The translations under genes were made by a program, and so were the position numbers. A stretch of 64,000 nt of DNA from Pseudevernia furfuracea (Eukaryota > Ascomycota > Lecanoromycetes > Lecanorales > Parmeliaceae): the NCBI GenBank assembly GCA_022315425.1, contig JAIUPT010000008.1, positions 558,001 through 622,000 on the forward strand, read 5' to 3'. Each line of letters starts with the position of its first letter. Position 1 is the first letter of the stretch. Below are positions 21,224 through 33,500 of the stretch, piece by piece. The notes under the pieces are model-generated. The model had not been told where the DNA came from and did not search any database. It worked only from the letters and a program-made list of their open reading frames with translations.

Positions 21224-21537
21224 CTGTCTGGTACAGAGCATAGCCATACGTGAATATTTTGGTCAAAGACTCGCATCAATAGGTCGAATGAGGGGACGCC
21301 AATAAGCCAGCTACATTATTTCAATGGATGCATCCCGTCCACAAAAAAACGACATACAAGTGCCAGTTCAAAAGAGCCAGATTTTGAATAGCATCTCATC
21401 CGTCATCGCGCAACCGCGGTGAAGCCAGATCAGAGCTTGGCTCACGCATTTACCTCACTCTATCTCCATTCATCGAGAAAGTCACCTAAATATAACACTC
21501 CTAATCCACACCCAAGCGTTACTCAATTGCAGCAATC

Positions 21538-21750
21538 ATGGCTGCTATCTCAAAGGTCTGTAATGCCAGTCGGATGATATTCCTAAAAGGTGGTGGTCAG
21601 GCATTGGACACTGCCAAGTCCATGGGCCCCACCGAAGTCCGCGAATGGCGCACCCACAGGCCATTCAGATTCACGAAGGCCCATATCGTGGACAAATTCG
21701 GGCAAGAGGTGTCTAGGCTTGAGACGACAACAGAGATTGCGAATGACTGA
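21538..21750 (+). CDS. short hypothetical frame
   Basis: A 70-codon frame follows a plausible context (…gcagcaatcATGgctgct). The product 'MAAISKVCNASRMIFLKGGG...' has no motif I recognise. The frame could be a real small protein or a relic of a longer gene, since it sits at the edge of a 4-kb gene-poor stretch. Confidence 0.25.
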   Translation: MAAISKVCNASRMIFLKGGGQALDTAKSMGPTEVREWRTHRPFRFTKAHIVDKFGQEVSRLETTTEIAND

Positions 21751-24700
21751 CCTCATCCATGAAGTCTCACCGAACTGCTACAAGTCTAGTTCGCATTTCT
21801 GTGAACGAGGCTTTCCATGAAATTTTTCATTACTATCCTATTCTCATCACGAATCAAGCAAAGCTACTTGAATAGGCAGCAATCTTGACGCGGGCGCGAG
21901 AAGCTTCCCAGGTGTATGATTGAGTCTTCAGTGGGCGAGGTGTGGGCTTGAATCCCCTTGCTGCTGTCACTGTTTGTCCACGTCCCACCTCCTTAGGAAA
22001 ACTTCCTAGTTTGAGATGCCGATATCGAGATTTGCAAACAGCAAGGTGCAGTCTTGTCTGGCTAGACGCATTGCTGCACAGCCACTGGTGTGCCGATAAA
22101 TAATGGTCCCCTCGAAGTCAGGTGGAGGCCCAGAACGTAATCATCTCAACAATTGTCCCAAGCAGGCCTCACAAAACCAAGGCGGCCACGACGAGGGGAT
22201 TTATGCATATTGGCAACGAGCTTGGACTCCAGATGGGCGATCAAGCACTCATGCCCAAGAGTGTAGCGACATTTCGGCCCGGCAGTAGCATGTGAAGACA
22301 GTTCGACAAGGAAGTATTCCAAATCCCCTTGATGCACTGGATCGGTCCGTATGGTGAAGTCAGCATACTCCAGCACGTGATCAGGAATCTTGGAGTGTTC
22401 CACGAACTCTGTATCGAAGAGGTTGTCCAAGAGAGCCTGTCTCCGACACTCTGGAGTTGTGGCCTGGGACTTTCAAACCCGTTCTCTCTGCAGGCTAATC
22501 GAGATCCCGAAACTTCCTCCCACGGCGCATATATTTTGTGGCAAAGTTCCCTATGCTTAACTCCCTAAGCTTTTGGTGTGAAGGGTTCTAAGCAGATGAC
22601 TCTGACACCTTTGTCGACGTAGGAAAAACTGCGTAAGTCTTTCTACAACTTGGGAATATTGACGAACACTGTAGTATGGGCCCCGATGATCATCGAGGCT
22701 CGAGCATATTATCCGAACTTTTGTTTCTCTTCTCGCCGCCTTCCGGCTCCCACTTGATGTACGTTTACACCTATATAGTGGGTTAGAAGGTCTGTGAATA
22801 AACAAGCTTGCAACTATTTGTCTCCTTGAGATCAGAGTCTTCATAGTCAGCCATTTTGCTGGTGTCGACGAATTCGTATTCTTCCCCATTTGTGAGTAAG
22901 CCTCAAAGGTCTTAGTGCCACTTCCGTCTCGTATGAACACATCCGTATTCGATTCCTCCCAGACGAAATCCTTGGAAACTTGATAAGGGAAACAGCCAAA
23001 TACCGAGGCATCGTGTTTGGCTATCTGAGAACAGACTTATTCCCAGTACGAGACATGTTGTCTGTAGTACTTCAACAATGATTCATGAATCAAGTCCTGC
23101 AACAGATGATGAAAGGAAAACCCCGAACATATGTCGCAAAAGGCATGATGAGAAGAAAAGAGGCACGCATTGGACACTTCATTGCGGAAACTTGTTTTCT
23201 CAAAAAAATTCAGCACACTATCTCGGCTTTGCGATACGATGCCTGTGAGAGCCCTGACTTGGCCTCTGATGCCAGTAGTGAAGTCGACGAATTCCAATGC
23301 TGGCTCTTTGGAGGAGCTGCGAAACGCGGACTACACTGCAAGGAATGATGACGACAATGTCATCCAGTCGAAAGTCAAGAGGCGGCCTGGTTCGCTTTCC
23401 CAAATCGTCTTTGAAGCATTCGCTTCAATGGCACTGTCTCGACCGCATCTCAAGGCGCGAGTGATACAGCGGCGCTTTCTTCTAATCCCAGTCTTGAAAA
23501 ATCTACCACGCTGACATACCCGGTCTGTCATTGGGAAACGATGTATCATATCGTCATGTGGCTGGTTGCTGGATCTAGGAATCGAGTTTCTCTACAACCG
23601 CATCAGCCCATTGGCTCAATTATCACGCTTCCATGGAAATAGAATCTTACTTCCGTCATTTCTACAGGGAAAATTTTTCTCACGGACAGCAAGCAAGGCC
23701 TACGCACCAGACATGCAGCTACCTAATGAACTCTTTCTCGCTGTTAAAGCGCTCAATCATTTTGATCTCCTCACGTTCGCCTGCGAGGTCCTGGAGGGAG
23801 TTTTCCTTCTTACGGAAGGTAGGCCTGGTCCAATAGAGCGTTTGGTCTCCGCTGCGGATGTGACTATCCTTGTTAACGATGTTAAAGTTGTCTCTTAGGT
23901 CTCAACGCCAATCGCTCAATTTGTAGACAGGCAGCACAGCTGACTATTACCAAAGTACGTTTGAACAGTCCACCTACCAGACAAGGAGTCTTGGGACTTT
24001 GCTCTATGCCCAAGCCCCTCGAATCTGACTCACGGTGTGCAGGATTGCTGGTTGATGGTATAGATCTTCTCAATCGCCATGGCCAACTCTCTTCCCTCCC
24101 CCCACATAGTTCGCAATTAAGTTCTATTTCCCCTGTCGTTTTTCACACACTTAGAACCATTTGCGCGCGGGTTTGGCACTTGGTGGCTCTGCGGGGTACT
24201 AAGTACCTCCGTACCTTATTCCAACAGCGCCTGAGGACATGCACCACCATTGCGGTTGCCTTCCATTTTCCTTGTTTATTATCCCCTCCTTTTTTTTTAG
24301 TTCCAAGTTTCTTATATACGGCTAAGATGTTTTTTAAAACTTTCCTTAATCCTTCCATATGACCAAGACTACTTCAGTCTCTGTGTCACCATATGGACAT
24401 CAATTCCAACTTGAAACTTCTCAAGGCCTGGTTTTGAACATGTAAGTTGATGAACGGTTGAAAGGCAAACAAACTTTTTGACCATGTTATTAAGTGTTCT
24501 ACACTCACAAGCTACATGTGTGGGGTCGATTGATCAATGTATCGCTTCCTTGTCCCTTTGACATCTTTTTAGCCCCGCCAGTTCCTGACAAGCGCATCAC
24601 AAGGATTGCACATTTTCCATGTACCCCATATTATTAAAGCCTCAAAGCTCTGACAAGGATTCAACTGCGGGGACGAACGCCTCAACCGCAGAGGCTTCTG

Positions 24701-25828
24701 TCGTTTCCCCGGGCTAATAATATAATATCCATCTTCAGGTCCCATCCCATCTTCATCGGCTATCTAGAAGAATTGGCAAGCGCTGCGCCCCAAGCACCCT
24801 GGGATCTCAATAGACCTGGCAAAATGCATGCATCCTGTTGAAGCGACCACGCATTGTGTCACCACGCATATCAGCTTGGCCGAAAATATGGATGAGTAAG
24901 CGATGCTGGGTTTTGTGGCGTCCCAAAGTCCGTCATCGCGTCTTCGTTCAGACATCAGAAATCAGCGGGTCAAGCCCGGTGAGGAAGCTACAGTAGTTCA
25001 GCTGAGCCTCGAACTGAATGTCGTTTGGCAACTATGTACGAGAGCGAGCAGAAAGTCTGAAGACACGGACATTTAGAGCAGGAACCCAACGACTAGCCTT
25101 TCAACGGCGTTGCTCAAGGAGGGGGCAGTTTACAAACAGGGGAAAGACAGGAGCGAGCTTGCCGCAAGATGATCGACCTCCCCGTACCCGCCCGATGGCC
25201 CGCATGGTCTTGAAACTGGAGGAATATCTAGTATGCCCGAGGTGCGCTACTATATTAAGCGTGGGGACCTGCAGATGGATCGACGTTTGGAATCGGAATT
25301 CTGGACGATCTGCCTCTTGCATATGCGGTATGCTACTGCAGTGCTTAGCGATTGAGGTCTGCCATCTCCACCAAAGCAAAGTCAGAGAATCATCACGTTC
25401 ATCGTATTGTTGTGGAGGCCGCAAGATCATGAAAGCATAGCATGAACGCGAGCGGGTAGCTGTTGCATCATCTGGACCAGGGTCGGCATATGTCGACTTC
25501 ATAAGAAGATGTACGAACTCAGTGATTCGAGCGCAAGCTGTACTTTCCTCATTCTCGCCCATGGGGGAAAAAGTTAACTTGACAGAAATTGCTCTCGTCG
25601 TCATGGCCCCGAGTCTCCGACCATGGTGATTGATGTCACCGATACTTATGGGACAGAGCATCTGAAGCCGAATTCCCATGAGCAAACATCTATAAGAATC
25701 TGCAGGTTCCCACCCATTTCTCAACCCAAACAGCATCTCCTCCAACTTCAATCGATTTCCGAATTCACAAATCAAAATCCACCCACAAAACTCAACGAAC
25801 CAACACATCACCCCCTCCACCATCCACA
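21751..25828. other. gene-poor region with coding debris
   Basis: Just over 4 kb without an intact gene. On the minus strand, fragments with protein-like composition occur without a continuous frame: 22430-22146 ('FVEHSKIPDHVLEYADFTIRT...' ending at a stop), about 22990-22800 ('GEEYEFVDTSKMADYEDSD'), and about 23550-23100. On the plus strand 23566-23898 is open but unrecognised. I interpret the stretch as old, decayed single-copy genes or element debris. No terminal inverted repeats, LTRs or transposase/reverse-transcriptase motifs were found by eye. The last few hundred bases are the hydrophobin promoter. Confidence 0.45.
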
Positions 25829-26281
25829 ATGCATTTCTCCACCATCGTCGCCGCCGCCGCCCTCTTCGCCGGCTCTACCATGGCCATCCCAGCCTTCAAG
25901 CGCTCATTGGTCTGCCCCGGCCTCGAAAGCACTCCCCAATGCTGTGCTGTTAACGCCCTCGGCGTCGCTGACCTAAACTGTGCCCCTCGTATGTCCTGCT
26001 CAGTTTAACTTAGCTTCCTCTATCCACCCCTGTTTTCTACCCGTTACCTCTTCGGTATCCAAGAGATCAGTAGCTAATCGATGTCCTGATTCACAGCTTC
26101 AATGGTCCCTGCGAACGTGACGGCCTTCACGATGTTGTGCGCGTCTATTGGACAGCAGGCCCAGTGCTGCACTCTCCCCGTTGTGAGTTTTACCTGTTGG
26201 AAAAAGGTTGGTGTGATGTGATTTGGGCTAATCATTTCGACGCAGTTGGGCCAAGCACTGCTTTGTGAAAGCCCTCCTTGA
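25829..26281 (+). CDS. class II hydrophobin
   Basis: Hydrophobins are small secreted amphipathic proteins that self-assemble at air-water interfaces and coat hyphae and spores. Exons 25829-25988, 26097-26182 and 26246-26281 give 282 nt (93 aa). The signal peptide is MHFSTIVAAAALFAGSTMA, followed by 'IPAFKR', a probable basic processing site. The eight cysteines follow the C-CC-C-C-CC-C hydrophobin order: LVCPG, PQCCAV, LNCAP, MLCAS, AQCCTL, LLCES. Spacing is the compact class II type ('CPGLESTPQCC', 'GVADLNC'), with no long third loop as in class I. Junctions read CAP|PSMV and PV|LGQALLC. A purine/ACC-rich leader (caccccctccaccatccacaATG) precedes the start, as usual for highly expressed fungal genes. 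Confidence 0.93.
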
Positions 26282-28129
26282 GTGAGTGAGTGAGTAGAGC
26301 TATAAAGCTACTGGACTGAACGAGAAGTTTCTTGGAAGGAGTGATTTATTTGTAAAGGAAAAGGGGTCTTGTAAAGAGAAGATTGTGTATGGAACAAAAT
26401 TGATGTATTTATTGGAAGTAGTATGATTGTTCAATTTGCACCACAGAATCATAATTTCCTTGTTGTCATGATGGATTGGGGTTCTGAATCCCTTCTCCTG
26501 CTGCAAGCATACGAAAGTTTGGACAATGGTTGGCACTATGAAAGGTTATCAAAGCATACTCACAAAACCCGCGCAATACACCTGTATAGCATAACTTCAC
26601 GCCGCTAGGACACTACTCATAGATCTCTCTTTAACCAAGAATTTTTTCGAACGCAACCTTTGCTATGCCCCAAAGAACACATTCAGGAAGTAAAGGGAAA
26701 GGGAAAGGGAAAAAAAATAAGAAGAAGAAGAAAGAAGAAAAAGCAGGCAATGTTGGTCGAAGCATTCTACAGTCAGCGTATGGCAGATACACCAGTGTCC
26801 CCGAAAACCTACCACAATATGGTCCGCGCGACGTGGAGGCAACTCATATTTATCCAGCAACTGAGGAGCCGCGACTACAACTCCGTCTTGCCGGTCTGTC
26901 ATTATCCGAAAAAATTGTTGGGAGTGGACAGGCTGCTCGACCACAGGGGTTGCAAGGTTTGTCGTTCGGCGGTGGCGTTTGAAACCAAGGAATGGGGATC
27001 CGTCCAGGATTATATCGTGCTTGCGTTGGTATTCACCCAGAGGGTCTTTGAATCGTTCGGTAGAAACGTCTGCGCGCGGACTCGGAAAGAATTTTCGGAA
27101 CCCCATATTCGATTGTTGTTGGGGAGAACAGTAGCTTTTGAGGCTACTTGCGGAGGGGAGGGAGGATAGCATCTTGAAACCAGACGCATCTCAGTTTGAG
27201 GGAACAATAGATTCACAAGTGGGGAAGCTAGTACGTAAGATGCTTGCTAGAGAGGAGAGGTTTGAGGCTTCACATGGAAACAAAAGCCTTTATTCTCATG
27301 TTCTTATGGGGCATATCTAGGAGGACATCCACTCCCCCAAAACCCTGAGAGCGTGTGTTCTTTGAAGACAAAAGGCAGCAGAGATGTAATTCTAGAAAAG
27401 TCTCTACCGCACTCGATGGTATCATGAGGCGAGATCCTGCCGTTGTCATTGTTGTCTTAGGCTTCATTTTGTCTGAAACACAGCCTTATAGAACCGATGC
27501 CTCCAAGGATACTAGATTTACGCCATGGGACACCAACTATACACACTGAAACCAGAAGATATTTGATGATTGTAATCTGACTCTACTGAACCAACGCCTA
27601 CCGCAGCAGGTTGAAGGCACTTCACTCCAAAAAAGCCTCTCATACCGCTCTAATAATCTATCATTTCTATGATATCTTCAAAGGACTAGCCGTGAGATAT
27701 GACCTAGAACAGCTGCCATTTCTAACTAACCCCGTTGCCGATTGCCTGTGGGATGAGCAGCAGCAATTGAAAGCATCTTGCAAAAAAGGAAAATGACTAA
27801 AAACAAACTCGTCTCTGGCTTAACTACCCCTATTCTCTGAGGATCCGTGGCAGCTGCGCCCTTCGTTTCTACAAATCGCAATGCATCTGCGACGAAGCGT
27901 TGTATCAGTCAGGATGTACCCGTCTCAATGCCTTCTATACCGCTTGTAGTCCGTCAGATACTTATACCTCTTCATACCCCTGTGTGTTAAGGCTCCTTCC
28001 TTGTCGTGTTTCTCGCTTCAACAGTTGCTTGCTGCTCTTTACCTGTCTTTTGCTGTACAGCAGTACAATGCAATTTTTCAGAAAACCAACGCCAGATTTA
28101 ATGATGGTCAGACGCTATGCTTCCCTAAC
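26282..28129. other. intergenic region with unassigned frames
   Basis: This 1.85-kb gap follows the hydrophobin. Overlapping open frames on both strands at 26660-27172 (169 codons each) cannot both be genes. The plus-strand frame from 26665 starts with a Lys-rich block (KGKGKGKKNKKKKK) encoded by an A/G-rich tract at about 26695-26745. A 'gagtgagtgagtgag' run lies at 26281-26295. I cannot assign a gene. Confidence 0.4.
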
Positions 28130-30122
28130 CTATGCCTCCATCAGCACCTCCCATAGTCTCCCGCCTTCCCGATAGCCATGCCCAATAACATTGACCAACC
28201 AAACATCCTTCCCTGTCCTTCTCAAGAAGTGTCTACTCTCCCTCGCCTTCTCCACCCTACCCCTCCTCGCCGCTTCACCCACACATCTCGCCCATTCTCC
28301 CCAAATGCCAAATGCCTCTTCCGCCCACGCCCTGAAGCTAACCTCCTCCACCATCGTCGCCGTTGCTATCTCCTTGTCTGCAAAGCTGCCCCACGTTACT
28401 GCGTGCACCGCGTCGCTGCTCTCACTGCTTTGGAAGGCACCTGCGGCATTGCCAGCGTAGTAGCTTATCTCGCCTTCTTTGCGGAGGCGATCAAGGTGTG
28501 GTCGAAGTGTGGTATTGAAGGTGGAAGCGGGGACGAAGAACTCGACGAAGGCTTTTTGGAAGACGAAACCGCCCGGTGGCCCCCAGCCATGGATAGAGTG
28601 AGTAGAGGGCAGACCATCGACGGCGGGCTGCGAGGCGATGGTCCAGTAGCCTTTCCTCTGGGTCAATTGGGTGAGTTCGGAAGTGATCAGAGCGGTTTCG
28701 GAGGAAAGACTTGCGGATTCGGACCAGGGGAGCTGCTTTGGATTTCGGCCTGCGAGGTGGGATGTGAAGAGATGTGTGATTTCTTCGGGAGTGGTCGGTG
28801 TATTCCAGAGGGAAAGAGCTTTGGCTGGGGAAACTGTCAGAGACGTTGGTGAATAGGTCAAAGGTGGATTGAAGGCGGGAGAGCGCGCGTCACCGAAGCG
28901 CCCGTTGGGGTAGTCATCCCAAGTAGCTTCACGTGACAAAGAGTTGCTATGTGGGGGTATGCCTCTAGCTGGGGAGGAGGAGCGGTGGGAATTGGTCGTT
29001 AGCTGTGCAGCCGCGGAGGACGAATTGGAAGAGAGGGCGCGGTGATGGGCAGCATCACCGTTGACGAGAATGGATACGTCGTCGACTGCGGACGTGTTGT
29101 TGTCATCAGGATCTGGTGGTACAAGATTGCAGCGCTCCAGCAGCGAGCTAACGGCTTTTTCTAGGTTCAGAGTGAAGAAGTGGAATCCTCTCGGTTCTTT
29201 AGCTTTCACGTCTCTGATGCTTTCCACAACATCGTGGAGAGCTTCCACGCCTACTTGCTTCACTGCCTCGTCATCCCCTTTGACGCCCTGTAGCATGTGA
29301 AGCAATTCCGGGGGCACCTTTGCATGAGCAAGCTTCGTCGTTCTCATCAAGATCTCATAGCTTTGTAACGGCATCAATCCTGGAATGATTGGTATTTGGG
29401 CAAAAACTCCTGATTCATGCTCCCTCAGAATTTTCTCGTACTTCAGGTATGCTTTTACGTCGTAGAATAGCTGTGTCATGATGAAATCCGCTCCTGCTTT
29501 CGTTTTGTCTATAAGATATGGCAAATCGTGTATTGGGTCCTGGTGTGTGGGATGTGACTGATCCGCATGGCCTTCTGGATATCCTGCAACACCTATGCAA
29601 AAATAGTCGCCGTGGACACGCCGTATGTACCTGACCAGGTCGATTGCCCATGTAAAGTCCTCGTTGCTATCATTTTCATCCTCGCCATCCCCCGTCTCAT
29701 CCTCAAGCCTGTATTCTTCCTCCCTGGGTGGATCCCCTCTCAATGCTAGTATATTCCGTACACCAAGCACTTTCGCCTCTTCCAGTGCTTCGTCTACTAT
29801 TTTGCGTTTCATGTTCGTGCACGTGAGATGTAGGCATGTTGTAAGGCCCAGCTGCCGCTGGCATATCTCTGCGAGCTCGAGGGATCTCGAGGAGGTACAG
29901 CCCCCGGCACCCCATGTTACTGTGACGAACAGAGGTCGCAGGGCACTGGACATGCGCTCTAGACGGGTTTGCAGATTGGAGAAACCCTGCTCTAGCTTAG
30001 TAAGATGACAGGAGGAGGAACAGGGAAAGGACTACTATTTGGGTCTTTGGAGGGAAGAACTCAAGGGAAAAGTAATTGGCATCATTTGGTAGAGCAGCAA
30101 TCTTGTCCGTGATCTTCTCCAT
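28130..30122 (-). CDS. methylenetetrahydrofolate reductase
   Basis: This flavoenzyme reduces 5,10-methylene-THF to 5-methyl-THF for methionine synthesis. Exons 30122-30036 and 29986-28130 give 1,944 nt (647 aa). The 29-residue first exon, MEKITDKIAALPNDANYFSLEFFPPKTQ, carries the conserved catalytic-site Glu (Glu21 in SLEFFPPKT) and splices in phase to 'GFSNLQTRLERM'. The TIM-barrel catalytic domain covers about residues 1-310 ('FVTVTWGAGG', 'CLHLTCTNM', 'NILALRGDPP', 'FCIGVAGYPEGH', 'ADFIMTQLFYD', 'PGLMPLQ'). A linker of about 60 residues follows, then a C-terminal regulatory domain ('WGPPGGFVFQKAFVEFF', 'TVNVIGHG'-like 'WLVNVIGHGY') that binds S-adenosylmethionine in eukaryotic enzymes. Fungi usually have two isoforms (Met12 and Met13 types); I cannot tell which this is. 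Confidence 0.95.
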
Positions 30123-30575
30123 GTTGGCGACAAGAGAGGTCAAAGTTTTTCTGTTTTGGGGTCGGTAGGGCACAAGACTGGGTTGTGCCTCATGACATGA
30201 GGATAGAAAGGATTGCTAGCAAATTGGAGTAAGAAGATCAAGCGGAATGAGAAAATACTTTGGAAAGAGGATGTATGTTGCGGGCAAATTTTGGATCGCG
30301 CGGGTGGTCTATAGGGGTTTGGAAGATGCAAAATTTTGTATGTCTCAGGCATGGCAATCATAATCTTCCCACTATGGAGATGAAAGTGCTTCTTACTTGA
30401 ATTCATTAATTACCCATGTGACAGTTATGACGCCAATTTATATATCCTCAACCATACTATCGTTGCTTCGTGCCATGTACTGACGCCCATCTATGCGTCC
30501 TTGTACGAGATGTGCAAAATATTAAACGCCGAATGTATGGATGAGTAGTACTTTTTTCTTTGTTTCCACGTCTGC
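30123..30575. other. intergenic region between two minus-strand genes
   Basis: These 453 bp hold the promoter of the methylenetetrahydrofolate reductase gene and the 3' flank of the Cyk3 gene. No other coding frame is seen. Confidence 0.55.
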
Positions 30576-33500
30576 TCAAACAGCCTCCCATTCTCCAAAT
30601 ACGCACCATCTCGCACTTCGATCGGCCAGCACCAGTCCTCGCCATGTTCCTCTTTCTCCAATCTTGATGATTGTCTCCCATATGCCTCCATCTGCCGCCT
30701 CATCCATGCTGACGCTGTTCTCGCTTTTCTTCATGAGTCTTAATATTTTTCCACTCGGTGCTTGTATCGCGAGTTTCGCAGGCTTCTGCTGCTGGCTGCT
30801 GTTACTGCAATTCGAGCCAGCTTGAGAAAAGTAGTCGTTCGACGATGTTGCAGTCGAGATCATACTCATTGCTGACGAAGGACGAGCGAAGGGGTTCGGA
30901 GAAGCAGACCGTGGTTCGGGTGAGTTGCAGCTTAAGAAAGACGGGTGCTGGCGCACAGCGAAAACAAATGTGTTGTTGATCGCTAGACGTGCGCATTGAG
31001 GTTGGGCCACGTACAAATCATGGCGCTGAGCATGAGGCGTAGGATGGCGAAGAAGGAATTCGTAGGGGGGATTGATGCCCGTGTGGACAATGGGCAAGGA
31101 AAAGGCCAGAGGATGAGGAATGTCTTTGATAGAATGCATGAGGCCTCGCTTGCCAGCGTAGACTTTCAGTGTACCATGGCCAACGTCACCAGTTAACAAG
31201 GCTTTCACGGTGTAACGTTTGTGACCCTTCACCCATTCTGCTTGGGCAAGTGCGCGATTGGTGGTCGTTTCGCCGCTTTCGAAAACATCGCCATCGGCAT
31301 CACGAGCATAGGAACTGGACTCTACCTCTGCAACACACTCGATGTCTGCTGGGACTGTGAATTGAATATGAACAAGCTCCAGATTTTCGATTCGAAGGAG
31401 ACTCGTATCGTAGTCAATCATTTGGATGTCATTTCGAAAATATGGTGGGCAGGCGCAGGGTAGAGCAAGAAGGACATCCGGAGCGATGGGTGGGCATATG
31501 TGCTGCTGTTTGAAGTTAGATGGTATATGCGTGTAGCAAATTTCCATGGGCCTTGCGAGAAAGAATCCATTTTCGGCGACCTGAGAGCCAGTGCTTGAGT
31601 ATCGACTGCGCTTGGGATTTGTTGGACTCGCCAGTGAACAGTCCATGATCCTCCAACAATCATCCACGATCACAGCATTCCACCAATGATTCGGTCTGAG
31701 ATTGCTGTCACGTTCCAAAGTCTCGCCTGGTGACTTAAGGTAGCCCCTCACGATTTCTGCGTGCAAACCCACTGACAAGCACATCTCTGAGACTAGTACT
31801 GCAACTTCTTCCGAACAGCCTCTTCTCATCTGAATCACACGTCTTGAGTCCACTTCTCCTTCGAAGTCTTCCTCCCAAGCAACCTTCTCGCTCACCCAGG
31901 TAAAGATAGCTCTCAACCTTTGCACATCGCTTCGATACGGTCGACACACGTAGCCTTGAGCTAAACTTGCTGGATTGGTCATTGGGGGTAGACTGTTCAC
32001 GAAGCGAGCACTCTTATCGACAAGTTGAAGGTTCACAGCTTGAAAGTCCGTTGGGTGTTGAATGGGAATCCCGTCTCCTCCTTCGTCCCCTTCAGCAGCT
32101 TCCAAGAGAGAATCTACAGGTGCGACTACAAGATAGTCCATCATCTGGCATCTCTCGATCCGCTCACTCCTTTCATTTCGACTCAGCGAATTTGATCGAT
32201 TCACGTCCCGTCGAACTTGGACCCAGTCAATCTCAGTTTTACCACCGCCCAGGCCCATGTCTCTAGCCGCACTACCTCCCGCGATAGCTGTAACTCCATT
32301 AGGTAGCAGATTCTTGATGGGAGAGCGTGGAGTGTCGGCTTGGCCAGCAGCAATACTGCTCCTCGCACTAGCTGCACCAGTCCTCGCAGACTCAACAAGC
32401 TTCTTGAAAAAACCGCTCTTTCTTGATTTCGGAGTTGTTAAGCCACCTAAGATGCCGCCAGAGTCTACTACACTTTCTGAATAATTCACCCCTGCGCTGG
32501 AATTTGGTCTGGACTGATTGCTTGAGTAGTGACTGGGGGTCTGAGGTCTCGTGGCGCTTCCTCCGCCACTCAGACCCAGAAGAGCATCCTGTCGATTATC
32601 AACGACGCTAAGCGGTCTACTTTTACTAATGCTGCCCCATTTGCGGCGTGCTAAGCTGCCTGCGCTTGTAGCACTGAAACCTCCGGCAGAGTAGCCACTC
32701 ATGATGCTTTGGCTTGTTCTCTGAGTGCTGCTTGTACCATTCGTTGCTACGCTCTGGACACCGCTCGAAGAGTTTGTTGCGCTTGACTTTGTTGTGAAAG
32801 TTCGGTCCAACATACTCCGTCCAAGCTCATAGGCTGATTTCCGATTCTTCAGTCGATGACTAGATTTGATGCTGCCAGACACAGATTCTCTCATCCCTAG
32901 CGACGACTGTGTCCGAGGCTGGTATGGAGAATTCTTTGGGGGTGGAGCCGGCGGTGGATCTGTGGGGTCGTCCGGAAGGAAGAGCTCGTCAGGGGGGCGA
33001 GGGCTGGTAGCTCCCATACTGCGCAGGCGACCTTCCATGCGTCCCGCGTAGTCGTGTACCTGCGGTGGGCCTTCATCAATATTATGGATTCCATACCTAT
33101 CGTCGTTTTGGTACTGTTCTGTTTCTCTTTGCGAAGAGGCAATGCCCAATGAAGAACGTGGCCGACGATGATTCCGCGTATTGGGCTTAGTCCAAAGCTC
33201 CTCGAAAGCCTCGGGTGACCATGGATCAAGTGGGGCTGGTTCTTGCTCAGGTGAAGGAGAAGACTCGTCTCGCCGCATTGCCATATCATGTAGCGAAGAC
33301 ATCACATCGTCCATAGCATCCCGCAGAGGCGATGGCGTATATCCGTGGACACTAGGCGAAGGTGGTGCTGGGGAAGGACCTCTCGAAACGGCAGGATATC
33401 GGTCGTTCATAGATGGTGTTGGGGTCGGAGAAGCTCGAGGAAGAGGTGCATTATATGCCACTCGATGTGGAGGTGGAGGAGGTGGCGGAGACGAGCCGAG

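Noticed and set aside
21930..21985. B-box-like 'ggcttgaatcccc' on the plus strand.
   Set aside because: The T-loop lacks the invariant TTC, and no A-box or acceptor stem is present.
21751..25828. Transposable element.
   Set aside because: No transposase, integrase or reverse-transcriptase motif, LTR, terminal inverted repeat or target-site duplication was seen by eye.
25101..25829. 242-codon open frame on the minus strand, divergent from the hydrophobin.
   Set aside because: No motif or plausible start context. It covers the hydrophobin promoter and starts inside the opposite leader, so it is probably a chance frame.
26660..27172. Two overlapping 169-codon frames on opposite strands, one with a Lys-rich start.
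   Set aside because: They are mutually exclusive and neither shows a recognisable domain. The Lys block is encoded by a simple A/G tract.
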